Positions 9,440 to 20,449 of a DNA stretch of 64,000 nt are shown piece after piece. The DNA lies in contig NZ_SMMU01000011.1 of the NCBI RefSeq assembly GCF_004339665.1, positions 62,001 to 126,000 on the forward strand. The letters are read 5' to 3'. The notes beneath the pieces were generated by a model that did no database searches, was not told where the DNA came from, and worked only from the letters and a program-made list of their open reading frames with translations. The stretch's first letter is position 1, and each line of letters starts with the position of its first letter. A program made the translations under genes and the position numbers. The stretch comes from Azotobacter chroococcum (GTDB lineage: Bacteria > Pseudomonadota > Gammaproteobacteria > Pseudomonadales > Pseudomonadaceae).

Positions 9440-10018
9440 TCAGGGAATCTGCACGCCTTCGGCCAGCAGCATGTCGACCAGGCGAATCAGTGGCAGGCCG
9501 ATCAGGCTGGTGGCGTCTTCGCCTTCGGTGGAGCGGAACAGGCTCACGCCAAGCCCTTCGGATTTGAAGCTGCCGGCGCAGTCGAAGGGTTGCTCGGCTT
9601 CCAGGTAGCGCTCGATTCGGGCGGTGTCCAGGAGGCGGAAGTGTACCGTGAAGGGAATGCAGTCGATCTGCAATGCTCCACTGGATGTGTTGAGCAGGGC
9701 CAGTCCGGTCAGAAAGGTCACGCTATTGCCGCTGGCGCTTTGCAGTTGGAGGCGCGCGCGCGGAAGGTCGTGAGGCTTGCCGAGGATTTGCCCGTTCAGC
9801 ACGGCGACCTGGTCCGAGCCGATGATCAAGTGGTGCGGGTGCTCTTTGGCGAGGGCGCCGGTCTTCTCGGCAGCCAGGCGTCTGACCAGGCTGTCGGCGC
9901 CCTCTCCGGGATGGGGCGTTTCGTCGATAGATGGTGCAGCCCAGGTGAAGGGCAGTCGCAGGCGGCTCAGCAGTTCACGACGATAGGGGGAGCTTGAAGC
10001 GAGCACGAGCGGCAGCAT
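9440..10018 (-). CDS. Maf/YceF nucleotide pyrophosphatase (likely 7-methyl-GTP)
   Basis: This 192-residue protein of the Maf family hydrolyses non-canonical or methylated nucleotides. Visible motifs are LASSSPYRRELL at the N-terminus, the catalytic acidic motif GSDQVAV, and the C-terminal GLPLIRL. The YceF subfamily, linked to yceD-rpmF, acts on m7GTP. That assignment follows gene context and overall sequence. The gene is divergent from yceD. Confidence 0.92.
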   Translation of the reverse strand: MLPLVLASSSPYRRELLSRLRLPFTWAAPSIDETPHPGEGADSLVRRLAAEKTGALAKEHPHHLIIGSDQVAVLNGQILGKPHDLPRARLQLQSASGNSVTFLTGLALLNTSSGALQIDCIPFTVHFRLLDTARIERYLEAEQPFDCAGSFKSEGLGVSLFRSTEGEDATSLIGLPLIRLVDMLLAEGVQIP

Positions 10019-10085
10019 GGCGTTCTCCTGGAGGGTGGCGCGATTCTAGCGGCGCTGCCGGTCGGCGGACAGGGCGGAATTCCCT

Positions 10086-10114
10086 TTGACAGCGCATCGG
10101 CCCATCCCTAGAAT
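10086..10114 (+). promoter_or_regulatory. Strong predicted promoter of the yceD-rpmF-fab cluster
   Basis: A perfect TTGACA (10086-10091), a 17-base spacer and TAGAAT (10109-10114). Initiation would fall at about 10120-10122, only a few bases before the yceD ATG at 10124, with no Shine-Dalgarno sequence between. Confidence 0.8.
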
Positions 10115-10123
10115 GCCGCCCCT

Positions 10124-10651
10124 ATGTTGAATGGGCCGATTCCACCTCACGTTGATCCGCGCAAGCTGGCTGATCGCAGCGCAACCCTCGAGGGTGAGCT
10201 GCCGCTGGCCAGTCTGCCGCGTCTTTGCGATCCACTTGCCGAAGATTCGGGAGTGGTGCATGCAAAACTCCATTTTGGCCGTGACGAGCGCAAGGCTGTG
10301 ATCATCCACAGCGAGCTCGATGTCGAGGTCAAGATGGTTTGCCAGCGTTGTCTGGAGCCGGTCGCCCTGCCGATCCACAGCGAATGTCGCTATGCGGTGG
10401 TCAAGGAAGGGGCGAACACTCAGTCGTTGCCCAAGGACTATGACGTGCTGGAGGTTGGGGAGGATCCCTTGGATCTGCTGGCGCTGGTCGAGGACGAGCT
10501 ACTGCTTGCCTTGCCCATCGTTCCGCTCCATGACCCTGATGTTTGCCAGCCGCCGGCCGGACTTGAAGAGTCCGAGCCGAGCGAGGACGAGGTATCGCGG
10601 TCCAACCCGTTCAGCGTACTGGCGCAGTTAAAGCGCGACCCAAACGTTTAG
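10124..10651 (+). CDS. yceD: YceD/DUF177 family 23S rRNA accumulation protein
   Basis: This 175-residue protein is of the YceD family, which is required for normal 23S rRNA levels in E. coli and always precedes rpmF. The Cys pair in VCQRCLEPV (around residues 71-74) and the acidic middle and C-terminal parts match the family. The start MLNGPIPPHVDPRKLADR is the family N-terminus. It is predicted to be almost leaderless from the promoter at 10086-10114. Confidence 0.93.
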   Translation: MLNGPIPPHVDPRKLADRSATLEGELPLASLPRLCDPLAEDSGVVHAKLHFGRDERKAVIIHSELDVEVKMVCQRCLEPVALPIHSECRYAVVKEGANTQSLPKDYDVLEVGEDPLDLLALVEDELLLALPIVPLHDPDVCQPPAGLEESEPSEDEVSRSNPFSVLAQLKRDPNV

Positions 10652-10664
10652 GAGTTAATCAGTT

Positions 10665-10847
10665 ATGGCTGTTCAGCAGAACAAAAAATCCCGTTCCGCT
10701 CGCGATATGCGTCGCTCCCATGATGCGCTTGAGGCGAATGCCCTGTCCGTCGAGAAGAGCACCGGTGAGGTACACCTGCGCCACCACGTCTCCCCGGACG
10801 GTTTCTACCGTGGCCGCAAAGTGATCGACAAGGGCGCCGACGAGTAA
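10665..10847 (+). CDS. rpmF: 50S ribosomal protein L32
   Basis: This 60-residue basic protein begins [20 protein letters not shown], the characteristic L32 N-terminus, and has the [10 protein letters not shown]-terminal motif. A good Shine-Dalgarno (TAGGAG) lies nine bases before the ATG. The same leader is complementary over 11 positions to the predicted RgsA small RNA in this window. The gene is co-transcribed between yceD and plsX. Confidence 0.98.
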   Translation: MAVQQNKKSRSARDMRRSHDALEANALSVEKSTGEVHLRHHVSPDGFYRGRKVIDKGADE

Positions 10848-10850
10848 CTC

Positions 10851-11867
10851 TTGTCCGCTTCGCTCATCGCTGTCGATGCAATGAGTGGGGACTCCGGTCC
10901 CCGCTGTATTGTTCCGGCCTGTCTCGCCTGCCTGGGTGAGACCTCCTCGCTGCATCTGGTCCTCGTCGGCCAGGCTCCCCTTCTCGAAGACTTGATTGCT
11001 CGCCACCCCCGGGTCGATCGTGCGCGCCTGAGCGTCGTGCATGCCGGGGGCGTGATTGCCATGGACGAGCGTCCGGCCCATGCCTTGCGCAGCAAGGCCG
11101 ATTCCTCCATGCGTGTAGCCCTGGATCTGCTGCGCGAAGGCAGGGTCCAGGCCTGCGTCAGTGCCGGCAATACGGGGGCTTTGATGGCGCTGTCCCGGCA
11201 TGTCCTGAAGACGCTGCCGGGTATTGACCGGCCGGCGATGTTCGCGGCCCTTCCCACCGAGCAGGGGGTTTGCCATCTGCTCGATCTGGGGGCCAACATC
11301 GATTGCACTGCCGAGCATCTGTATCAGTTTGCCGCGATGGGCTCGATCGCTGCGGAAGCGCTCGGTGTGGAGCGCCCGCGGGTAGCGCTGTTGAATGTCG
11401 GTACCGAAGAGGTCAAGGGCAATCAGCAGGTCAAGCAGGCTGCCGTCCTGCTACAGCAGGCCAGGGAAATCAATTATGTCGGATTCATCGAGGGCGATGG
11501 TCTCTACCGTGGAGAGGCTGACGTGGTGGTCTGCGACGGTTTCGTCGGCAATATCCTGCTGAAGGCCAGCGAAGGCCTCGCCGCGATGATCGCCGGAGAG
11601 GTCAAGGCGCAATTCAGGCGCAGTCTCGCTTCGCGGCTGGTCGGAGTTCTGGCCTTGCCCTTCCTGCGCCGGCTGCAGGCTCGCCTGGCGCCAGCGCGGT
11701 ATAACGGAGCCAGTTTTCTGGGGTTGCAGGGGATCGTGGTGAAAAGCCATGGTGCGGCAGGCGCCGAGGGATTTCGCAGTGCGATACTCCGTGCCCAGGC
11801 GGAAATTCGCGAAAACTTGCCACAACATCTGCATAACCGGCTGCAAACTTTGATGGCGGGGCGCTGA
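10851..11867 (+). CDS. plsX: Phosphate acyltransferase PlsX
   Basis: This 338-residue enzyme converts acyl-ACP to acyl-phosphate for phospholipid synthesis. IAVDAMSGD at the N-terminus is a slight variant of the usual [22 protein letters not shown] and the [10 protein letters not shown] segment are typical. The only start that preserves the family N-terminus is TTG at 10851, three bases after the rpmF stop, implying coupled translation with rpmF. Confidence 0.95.
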   Translation: MSASLIAVDAMSGDSGPRCIVPACLACLGETSSLHLVLVGQAPLLEDLIARHPRVDRARLSVVHAGGVIAMDERPAHALRSKADSSMRVALDLLREGRVQACVSAGNTGALMALSRHVLKTLPGIDRPAMFAALPTEQGVCHLLDLGANIDCTAEHLYQFAAMGSIAAEALGVERPRVALLNVGTEEVKGNQQVKQAAVLLQQAREINYVGFIEGDGLYRGEADVVVCDGFVGNILLKASEGLAAMIAGEVKAQFRRSLASRLVGVLALPFLRRLQARLAPARYNGASFLGLQGIVVKSHGAAGAEGFRSAILRAQAEIRENLPQHLHNRLQTLMAGR

Positions 11868-11908
11868 TGTGACTGCAGCCCACGGCCTGTCATCCAACTG
11901 ATTAACAT

Positions 11909-11929
11909 GCATCCGGCATGGCCGGATGC
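11909..11929 (+). other. Perfect hairpin between plsX and fabD
   Basis: A 9-bp perfect stem (GCATCCGGC, 3-base loop, GCCGGATGC) without a following T run. It could be an RNA-processing or partial attenuation site that separates plsX from the fab genes. Function is unproven. Confidence 0.5.
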
Positions 11930-11962
11930 TCCCCGAAGAAAGATCATCAGGGATCTGTTCCT

Positions 11963-12901
11963 ATGTCTGTTTCCCCCGCATTCGTCTTTCCCGGCCAGGG
12001 TTCGCAGTCGCTCGGCATGCTGGCCGAGCAGGGTGCCCGGCACCCGCTGATTGGCGCCACCTTTGCCGAGGCGTCCGAATCCCTCGGCTACGATCTCTGG
12101 GCGCTGGTCCAGCAGGGGCCGGAAGAGCTGCTCAATCAGACCGACAAGACCCAGCCGGCGATCCTGACCGCCTCGATCGCCCTGTGGCGGCTCTGGCTGG
12201 CCGAGGGCGGGGCGACCCCCGCTTTCGTTGCCGGTCACAGCCTTGGCGAGTATTCCGCGCTGGTGGCGGCTGGCAGTTTGCCTTTTGCCGAGGCGGTGAA
12301 GCTGGTCGAGTGTCGGGGGCAATTGATGCAGCAGGCCGTACCCGCCGGCCAGGGGGGCATGGCGGCGATTCTCGGTCTGGATGATGTCGATGTGCTGGCA
12401 GCCTGCGCCGAGGCCGAGCAGGGCGAGGTGGTCAGTGCCGTGAACTTCAATGCGCCGGGACAGGTGGTGATCGCCGGTTCCGTCGCCGCGGTCGGGCGGG
12501 CCATCGAGGCTTGCAAGGCGCGTGGTGCCAAGCGTGCCATGGCCTTGCCGGTCAGCGTGCCGTCGCACTGTGCCTTGATGCGTCCGGCGGCAGAGCGCTT
12601 CGCCGAGGCAGTGGAGGCGATCGCCTGGCAGGCGCCGGGCATTCCTCTGGTGCAGAATGTCAGCGCTGCCGTGGTGAGCGATCTGGATAGTCTCAAGCGT
12701 GATCTGCTGGCGCAGCTCTACAGCCCGGTGCGCTGGGTCGAGTCGATGGTCTGCCTGGCCGGTCGGGGTGTCACCGATCTGGTCGAATGTGGACCGGGCA
12801 AGGTGCTTTCCGGATTGAACAAGCGCTGCGTCAAGGGCATCAATACCCACAACCTGGATACCCCCGAGGCCTTCGCCGCGGCTCGCGCTGCGCTGGCTTG
12901 A
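11963..12901 (+). CDS. fabD: Malonyl-CoA:ACP transacylase
   Basis: This 312-residue enzyme transfers malonyl from CoA to ACP. The nucleophile elbow GHSLG places Ser93 in the active site. FPGQGSQ is at the N-terminus, and VSVPSHCALM holds the catalytic histidine region. The ATG at 11963 gives the standard N-terminus MSVSPAFVFPGQGSQ. An in-frame ATG at 11918 lies upstream but is not conserved in type. It is followed closely by fabG. Confidence 0.97.
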   Translation: MSVSPAFVFPGQGSQSLGMLAEQGARHPLIGATFAEASESLGYDLWALVQQGPEELLNQTDKTQPAILTASIALWRLWLAEGGATPAFVAGHSLGEYSALVAAGSLPFAEAVKLVECRGQLMQQAVPAGQGGMAAILGLDDVDVLAACAEAEQGEVVSAVNFNAPGQVVIAGSVAAVGRAIEACKARGAKRAMALPVSVPSHCALMRPAAERFAEAVEAIAWQAPGIPLVQNVSAAVVSDLDSLKRDLLAQLYSPVRWVESMVCLAGRGVTDLVECGPGKVLSGLNKRCVKGINTHNLDTPEAFAAARAALA

Positions 12902-12915
12902 ACAAGGAGATGACA

Positions 12916-13659
12916 ATGAGTCTGCAAGGCAAAGTGGCACTGGTGACCGGCGCCAGCCGTGGCATCGGCCAGGCGATCGCGTTGGAGCTGGGCCGGCAGG
13001 GCGCCGTGGTGATCGGCACGGCCACTTCCTCGAACGGTGCCGAAAGCATCGCTGAAACCCTGAAAAGCAATGGCATCCAGGGTGCAGGTCTGGTGCTGGA
13101 CGTATCCAGCGACGAGTCCGTCGCCACGACCCTGGAGCATATCCAACAGCACCTCGGTCAGCCGGCGATCCTGGTCAACAACGCCGGCATCACCCGCGAC
13201 AACCTGATGCTGCGGATGAAGGACGAGGAGTGGCATGACGTCATCAATACCAACCTCAACAGCCTCTATCGCCTGTCCAAGGCGGTCCTCCGCGGCATGA
13301 CCAAGGCCCGCTGGGGACGGATCATCAATATCGGTTCGGTGGTGGGAGCCATGGGTAACGCCGGCCAGGTCAACTATGCCGCGGCCAAGGCTGGGCTGGA
13401 AGGGTTCAGTCGTGCCCTGGCCCGTGAGGTCGGTTCGCGGGGGATCACCGTCAATGCGGTTGCCCCCGGCTTCATCGACACCGACATGACCCGCGAACTG
13501 CCCGAGGCGCAGCGCAATGCGCTGCTGGCACAGATTCCGCTGGGGCGTCTCGGTCGGGCCGAGGAAATTGCCCAGGTTGTCGCCTTCCTCGCCTCCGATG
13601 GTGCATCCTATGTCACCGGAGCTACCATTCCGGTCAACGGTGGAATGTACATGAGTTGA
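12916..13659 (+). CDS. fabG: 3-oxoacyl-ACP reductase
   Basis: This 247-residue SDR enzyme performs the first reduction of fatty acid elongation with NADPH. TGASRGIG (residues 11-18), NNAG, Ser141, Tyr154 and Lys158 (YAAAK) form the intact active site. The start at 12916 is chosen because AAGGAG lies six bases before it, and it gives the standard MSLQGKVALVTG. An ATG six bases earlier is possible. Confidence 0.98.
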   Translation: MSLQGKVALVTGASRGIGQAIALELGRQGAVVIGTATSSNGAESIAETLKSNGIQGAGLVLDVSSDESVATTLEHIQQHLGQPAILVNNAGITRDNLMLRMKDEEWHDVINTNLNSLYRLSKAVLRGMTKARWGRIINIGSVVGAMGNAGQVNYAAAKAGLEGFSRALAREVGSRGITVNAVAPGFIDTDMTRELPEAQRNALLAQIPLGRLGRAEEIAQVVAFLASDGASYVTGATIPVNGGMYMS

Positions 13660-13768
13660 TGTGACGAGCGCCTCGGGACAGCAGTCAAAGAGCAATCCGA
13701 AATCTCATCGAGCTGCCAAACTGAAAAAGGCAGATCGTCGGGGGCGTCCGGAAGGGCAGGGCTTCAGC

Positions 13769-13796
13769 TTGAAATGCTGAAATCCCTTTCTATAAA
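13769..13796 (+). promoter_or_regulatory. Predicted sigma-70 promoter of acpP
   Basis: TTGAAA (13769-13774), a 16-base spacer and TATAAA (13791-13796). The start would be near 13803, leaving a leader of about 44 nt that contains TAGGAGTGA. Confidence 0.65.
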
Positions 13797-13828
13797 CTTA
13801 CTCGCATTCCATCTGCCTGGTTTGTCCA

Positions 13829-13837
13829 TAGGAGTGA
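13829..13837 (+). promoter_or_regulatory. Predicted RgsA pairing site in the acpP leader
   Basis: The leader sequence TAGGAGTGA, 10-18 bases before the acpP ATG, is complementary to ACUCCUA plus two flanking bases of the small RNA at 20242-20359: nine contiguous pairs, one of them G-U. RgsA is reported to repress acpP in P. aeruginosa. Here the contact is inferred from complementarity. Confidence 0.55.
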
Positions 13838-13846
13838 AAATAAGGT

Positions 13847-14083
13847 ATGAGCACCATCGAAGAACGCGTCAAGAAGATCGTTGCTGAGCAACTTGGCGTC
13901 AAAGAAGAGGAAGTCACCAATAGCGCTTCCTTTGTCGAAGACCTGGGCGCCGACTCTCTTGACACCGTTGAGCTGGTGATGGCTCTCGAAGAGGAATTCG
14001 AGACCGAAATTCCGGACGAACAGGCCGAGAAAATCACCACTGTTCAGGAAGCCATCGATTACATCAATGCCCACGCACAATAA
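13847..14083 (+). CDS. acpP: Acyl carrier protein
   Basis: This 78-residue acidic protein is the carrier of the growing acyl chain. The 4'-phosphopantetheine attachment serine is Ser37 in [11 protein letters not shown]. It has its own promoter upstream and a terminator downstream, so it can be expressed well above the rest of the fab cluster. Its leader has a predicted small-RNA pairing site. Confidence 0.99.
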
Positions 14084-14110
14084 GTAATCGTCGCTCCCGA
14101 CTTGGAAGAG

Positions 14111-14143
14111 CCGCACTGCCCAAAAGGCGTGCGGTTTTTCTTT
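14111..14143 (+). terminator. Rho-independent terminator of acpP
   Basis: The stem CCGCAC...GTGCGG is extended by GCC/GGC around a CAAAA loop (one bulged T) and is followed by TTTTTCTTT. Confidence 0.88.
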
Positions 14144-14294
14144 GACGGAAGCAGCAAAAGTTTTACCTGATATTTGTCGGCCCTGCCGGTTCGGCAGGCT
14201 GACTGCGGGGTGTGTGTCCGCATAGGGGCGCTGCTCCCCTGCAGGCAGATTGCCTGCCCTGCCTTGTGCAGTCATGAAGAAAGAGGAAATTGCT

Positions 14295-15539
14295 TTGTCA
14301 CGTAGACGCGTCGTGGTCACTGGACTGGGGATGTTGTCGCCGCTGGGTGCCGATGTGCCGAGCAGCTGGCAGGGGGTCCTGGCTGGTCGCAGTGGCATCG
14401 CTCTGCTCGAGCACATGGATCTTTCCGCCTATTCCACCCGTTTCGGCGGTGCGGTGAAAGGATTCGACGTCGAGCAATACCTGTCGCTCAAGGAGGCCCG
14501 CAAGCTCGACCTGTTCATCCAGTATGGTCTGGCGGCCAGCTTCCAGGCCGTGCGCGATTCCGGCCTGGAAATCACCGATGCCAATCGCGAACGCATCGGC
14601 GTGGCCATGGGTTCCGGCATCGGCGGTCTCACCAATATCGAGAACAACTGTAAGTCCCTGATCGAACAGGGGCCGCGGCGGATCTCGCCATTCTTCGTGC
14701 CGGGTTCGATCATCAACATGATTTCCGGCTTCCTGTCGATTCATCTGGGCATCCAGGGACCGAACTATGCCCTGGCAACGGCCTGCACCACCGGCACCCA
14801 CTGCATCGGCATGGCCGCGCGCAACATCGCCTACGGCGAGGCCGATGCGATGGTCGCCGGCGGCGCCGAGATGGCGGCCTGCGGTCTGGGCATCGGCGGC
14901 TTCGGTGCGGCCCGGGCACTGTCCACCCGCAACGACGATCCGGCGCGTGCCAGCCGTCCCTGGGACAAGGGACGCGACGGCTTCGTGCTCTCCGACGGCG
15001 CCGGCGCGCTGGTGCTGGAAGAGCTGGAGCACGCCAAGGCGCGGGGCGCGACCATCTATGCCGAGCTGGTCGGCTTCGGCATGAGCGGCGATGCCTTCCA
15101 CATGACGTCGCCGCCGGAAAATGGCGCCGGCGCGGCTCGCTGCATGCAGAACGCCCTGCGCGACGCCGGCCTGAACGTCGATCAGGTGCAGTACATCAAT
15201 GCCCATGGCACCTCGACGCCGACTGGCGATCTGGCCGAGGTGGCCGCGCTCAAGTCGGTGTTCGGCGACAGCGCCTACCGCCTGTCGGTCAGCTCGACCA
15301 AATCCATGACCGGCCATCTGCTGGGCGCTGCCGGTGCGGTCGAGGCGATCTTCAGTGTGTTGGCGATCCGCGATCAGGTCGCCCCGCCGACCATCAACCT
15401 GAACGAGCCTGACGTGGGCTGCGACCTGGATTTCGTGGCCCACGAGGCCAGGAGTCTGCCGATCGGCGTGGTGCTGTCCAATTCCTTCGGTTTCGGCGGC
15501 ACCAACGGTTCGCTGGTGTTCCGCCGATTCGCTGGCTGA
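14295..15539 (+). CDS. fabF: 3-oxoacyl-ACP synthase II
   Basis: This 414-residue condensing enzyme elongates acyl-ACP. Active-site Cys164 is in TACTTGTH. The two histidines are in HGTSTPTGD and [12 protein letters not shown], and NSFGFGGTN closes the thiolase fold. The TTG at 14295 gives [10 protein letters not shown], the family N-terminus, with AGAGGA eight bases upstream. An in-frame ATG at 14274 would add seven residues and cover that site. It follows the acpP terminator. Confidence 0.96.
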   Translation: MSRRRVVVTGLGMLSPLGADVPSSWQGVLAGRSGIALLEHMDLSAYSTRFGGAVKGFDVEQYLSLKEARKLDLFIQYGLAASFQAVRDSGLEITDANRERIGVAMGSGIGGLTNIENNCKSLIEQGPRRISPFFVPGSIINMISGFLSIHLGIQGPNYALATACTTGTHCIGMAARNIAYGEADAMVAGGAEMAACGLGIGGFGAARALSTRNDDPARASRPWDKGRDGFVLSDGAGALVLEELEHAKARGATIYAELVGFGMSGDAFHMTSPPENGAGAARCMQNALRDAGLNVDQVQYINAHGTSTPTGDLAEVAALKSVFGDSAYRLSVSSTKSMTGHLLGAAGAVEAIFSVLAIRDQVAPPTINLNEPDVGCDLDFVAHEARSLPIGVVLSNSFGFGGTNGSLVFRRFAG

Positions 15540-16354
15540 TGCCCTGCTGGGTCGATGGCCAGCCCGGCGAGTCGCTGCCCGTGGTCGACCGTGGGCTGGC
15601 CTATGGCGATGGTCTGTTCGAGACCATTGCCGTGCGCCGTGGCCGACCGCTACTGCTGGAGCGGCATCTGGCGCGTCTGGCCGACGGCTGCGGCCGGCTG
15701 GCCATCCCCGGCGACCTGGCGCTGATCCGCAGCGAGCTGCTGGCCTTCTCGGCCGAGCTGGGGGAGGGCGTGGCCAAGCTGCTGCTGACCCGCGGCGACG
15801 GCCGGCGTGGTTACGCCGTCTCCCAGCCGCTGCAGCCGCGGCGCATCCTCTTGGGCAGCCCGCCACCGCAGTATCCGTCGGCCCATGCCGAGCAGGGCGT
15901 GCGTCTCCATCCTTGTCGCACCCGCCTGGCCGAGCAGCCACTGCTGGCCGGGCTCAAGCATCTCAATCGCCTGGAGCAGGTGCTCGCCCGCGCCGAGTGG
16001 CAGGATGCCGAGCATGCCGAGGGGCTGATGCGCGACCTGTCCGGCCGGGTGATCGAGGGGGTTTTCAGCAATCTGTTCCTGGTCAGGGATGGCAGCCTGC
16101 TGACTGCCGACCTGTGCCGCTGTGGCGTCGCCGGGGTGATGCGTGCGGAAATCCTCGACCTGGCGGAGCGTATGGGCATCCCTGTGCAGGTGCGTGACAT
16201 CGCCCTTGCCGAGTTGCTGGCGGCGGACGAGGTTTTTCTCTGCAACAGCCTCTATGGCATCTGGCCTGTGCGCGGGTTCGAAGGGCATGGCTGGCCGGTC
16301 GGCACGCTCACCCGTAAACTGCAGGCCCCGATCCGCAAGCTACTGGATTCCTGA
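15539..16354 (+). CDS. pabC: Aminodeoxychorismate lyase
   Basis: This 271-residue PLP enzyme of the class IV aminotransferase fold releases p-aminobenzoate from 4-amino-4-deoxychorismate for folate. YGDGLFETI near the N-terminus and the PLP lysine in GLKHLNRLE are visible. VIEGVFSNLFLV and FLCNSLYGIWPV complete the fold. Its ATG overlaps the fabF stop, the standard fabF-pabC-mltG arrangement. Confidence 0.95.
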   Translation: MPCWVDGQPGESLPVVDRGLAYGDGLFETIAVRRGRPLLLERHLARLADGCGRLAIPGDLALIRSELLAFSAELGEGVAKLLLTRGDGRRGYAVSQPLQPRRILLGSPPPQYPSAHAEQGVRLHPCRTRLAEQPLLAGLKHLNRLEQVLARAEWQDAEHAEGLMRDLSGRVIEGVFSNLFLVRDGSLLTADLCRCGVAGVMRAEILDLAERMGIPVQVRDIALAELLAADEVFLCNSLYGIWPVRGFEGHGWPVGTLTRKLQAPIRKLLDS

Positions 16355-16360
16355 TACGTG

Positions 16361-19045
<2,685 letters not shown>

Positions 19046-19079
19046 AATCGGCGCCTGAGTCAGCCGCCGGGAAATCTGC

Positions 19080-19436
19080 ATGAGCATGCCATCTGGTCTG
19101 GGGTCGCGTAATGGCATCCTGTCCCTGTCGATCAAGGACAAGTCGGTCCTCTACGCCTCCTACATGCCCTTCCTGAAGAACGGCGGCCTGTTCATCCCCA
19201 CCAACAAGAGCTACAAGCTCGGCGACGAGATCTTCCTGCTGCTCAGCCTGATGGACGAGCCGGAAAAGCTCCCGGTGGCCGGCAAGGTCGTCTGGATCAC
19301 CCCGCCCGGCGCCCAGGGCAACCGCGCCGCCGGTGTCGGCGTGCAGTTCGCCGAAGGCGACAACGCGGCCCGCAACAAGATCGAAACCTATCTGGCCGGT
19401 GCCCTGAAGTCGGACCGCCCCACCCACACGATGTAA
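19080..19436 (+). CDS. pilZ: Type IV pilus assembly protein PilZ
   Basis: This 118-residue single-domain PilZ protein lacks the RxxxR and (D/N)xSxxG c-di-GMP-binding motifs, as is known for the founding PilZ protein. PilZ is required for type IV pilus formation and works with PilB and FimX in relatives. The NGGLFIPTNKSYKLGDE segment matches. Position between holB and tatD is the conserved location. The rest of the pilus machinery is outside this window. Confidence 0.95.
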   Translation: MSMPSGLGSRNGILSLSIKDKSVLYASYMPFLKNGGLFIPTNKSYKLGDEIFLLLSLMDEPEKLPVAGKVVWITPPGAQGNRAAGVGVQFAEGDNAARNKIETYLAGALKSDRPTHTM

Positions 19437-19441
19437 CCCTC

Positions 19442-20227
19442 ATGCTGGTCGATTCCCACTGTCATCTCGATCGTCTCGATCTTGCCGCCCACGGCGGTTC
19501 CCTGGAGGCCGCGCTGGACGCCGCCCGCGCCCGGGGCGTCGGGCATTTCCTGTGCATCGGCGTGAGCGCCGACAACGCGGCCGCGGTGCAGGCGCTGGCC
19601 GAGCATCATGCCGACGTGGACTGCTCGGTCGGGGTGCACCCGCTGGACGTCGAGCCCGATGCCGTGCCCGCCCTCGACTGGCTGCTCGGCGAGCTCGCCC
19701 ATCCGCGGGTGGTCGCCATCGGCGAGACCGGGCTGGACTACCACTACCAGCCGGAGGCCGCCGCCCTGCAGCAGCAGGCCTTCCGCCTGCATCTGGAGGC
19801 GGCGCGCCTCACCGGCAAGCCGCTCGTCGTGCATACCCGCGCGGCGCGGGCCGATACCCTGGATCTGCTGCGCGAGGCGGCGCTGCCGCAGGCCGGCGTA
19901 CTGCACTGCTTCACCGAAGACTGGGAAATGGCCCGGGCGGCGCTGGATCTCGGCTTCTACATCTCGCTGTCCGGCATCGTCACCTTCCGCAATGCCGAGG
20001 CCCTGCGCGAGGTGGCCCGGCGGGTGCCGGCGGACCGTCTGCTGGTGGAAACCGACGCCCCCTGGCTGGCTCCCGTCCCCCATCGCGGCAAGCCCAACCT
20101 GCCGCAATACGTCCGCGAGGTGGCGGAGTTTCTCGCCGAGCTGCGCGGCGTCCCCTTCGAGACCCTGGCCGAGCAGACCACCGGCAACTTCCGCCGGCTG
20201 TTCCCGCTGGCCCGGGTCGGGCGCTGA
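19442..20227 (+). CDS. TatD-family metal-dependent DNase/hydrolase
   Basis: This 261-residue TIM-barrel hydrolase has all metal-binding motifs visible: DSHCHLD at the N-terminus, GVHPLD, GETGLDYHY, HTRAA, HCFTEDWEM and ETDAPWLAP. The family shows exonuclease activity. The physiological substrate of this paralogue (YcfH type, linked to holB) is not settled. It is the last gene of the fabF-to-tatD run. Confidence 0.92.
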   Translation: MLVDSHCHLDRLDLAAHGGSLEAALDAARARGVGHFLCIGVSADNAAAVQALAEHHADVDCSVGVHPLDVEPDAVPALDWLLGELAHPRVVAIGETGLDYHYQPEAAALQQQAFRLHLEAARLTGKPLVVHTRAARADTLDLLREAALPQAGVLHCFTEDWEMARAALDLGFYISLSGIVTFRNAEALREVARRVPADRLLVETDAPWLAPVPHRGKPNLPQYVREVAEFLAELRGVPFETLAEQTTGNFRRLFPLARVGR

Positions 20228-20241
20228 GTTTTCTGCCGCGC

Positions 20242-20276
20242 AAAAAAAACCCGGAGTCTGGGGGAGGAAACCGGGT
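20242..20276 (-). terminator. Terminator of the RgsA-like RNA
   Basis: On the minus strand ACCCGG (20276-20271), a 16-nt loop UUUCCUCCCCCAGACU, CCGGGT (20254-20249), then a U8 run ending at 20242. The loop is itself anti-Shine-Dalgarno-like. Confidence 0.85.
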
Positions 20277-20359
20277 CAAAAGCATTTAGGAGTAAGCGAA
20301 GGCAGGCGTTCCACGCATGCCCTCGGCTGGCCTGGCATCGGGGGAAATGCCATGTCAGT
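20242..20359 (-). ncRNA. rgsA: RgsA (P16)-like small regulatory RNA
   Basis: Transcribed toward tatD. A sigma-S-like -10 (CGATACTT) lies at 20372-20365, giving a predicted 5' end near 20359 and a transcript of about 118 nt. A 5' hairpin (TGGCAT arms, C-rich loop) spans 20352-20333, an ACUCCUAAA tract lies at 20293-20285, and the 3' terminator exposes a CU-rich 16-nt loop before eight U residues. RgsA of P. aeruginosa is about 120 nt, RpoS-dependent and located next to tatD (PA2959), so position, size and architecture agree. Identity is from memory of the family, not a search. Confidence 0.78.
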
Positions 20360-20362
20360 AGG

Positions 20363-20372
20363 GAAAGTATCG
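20363..20372 (-). promoter_or_regulatory. Sigma-S-type -10 element of the RgsA-like RNA
   Basis: CGATACTT matches the stationary-phase consensus CTATACTT at seven of eight positions, with no good -35, as is common for sigma-S promoters. Confidence 0.55.
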
Positions 20373-20449
20373 CCCCGGATCGGCGTCAGTCCAGTACGGG
20401 CTGTTCATTTTTTAAACGCTTTTGGAATACCTGCGCCGTTGCTGAGTAC

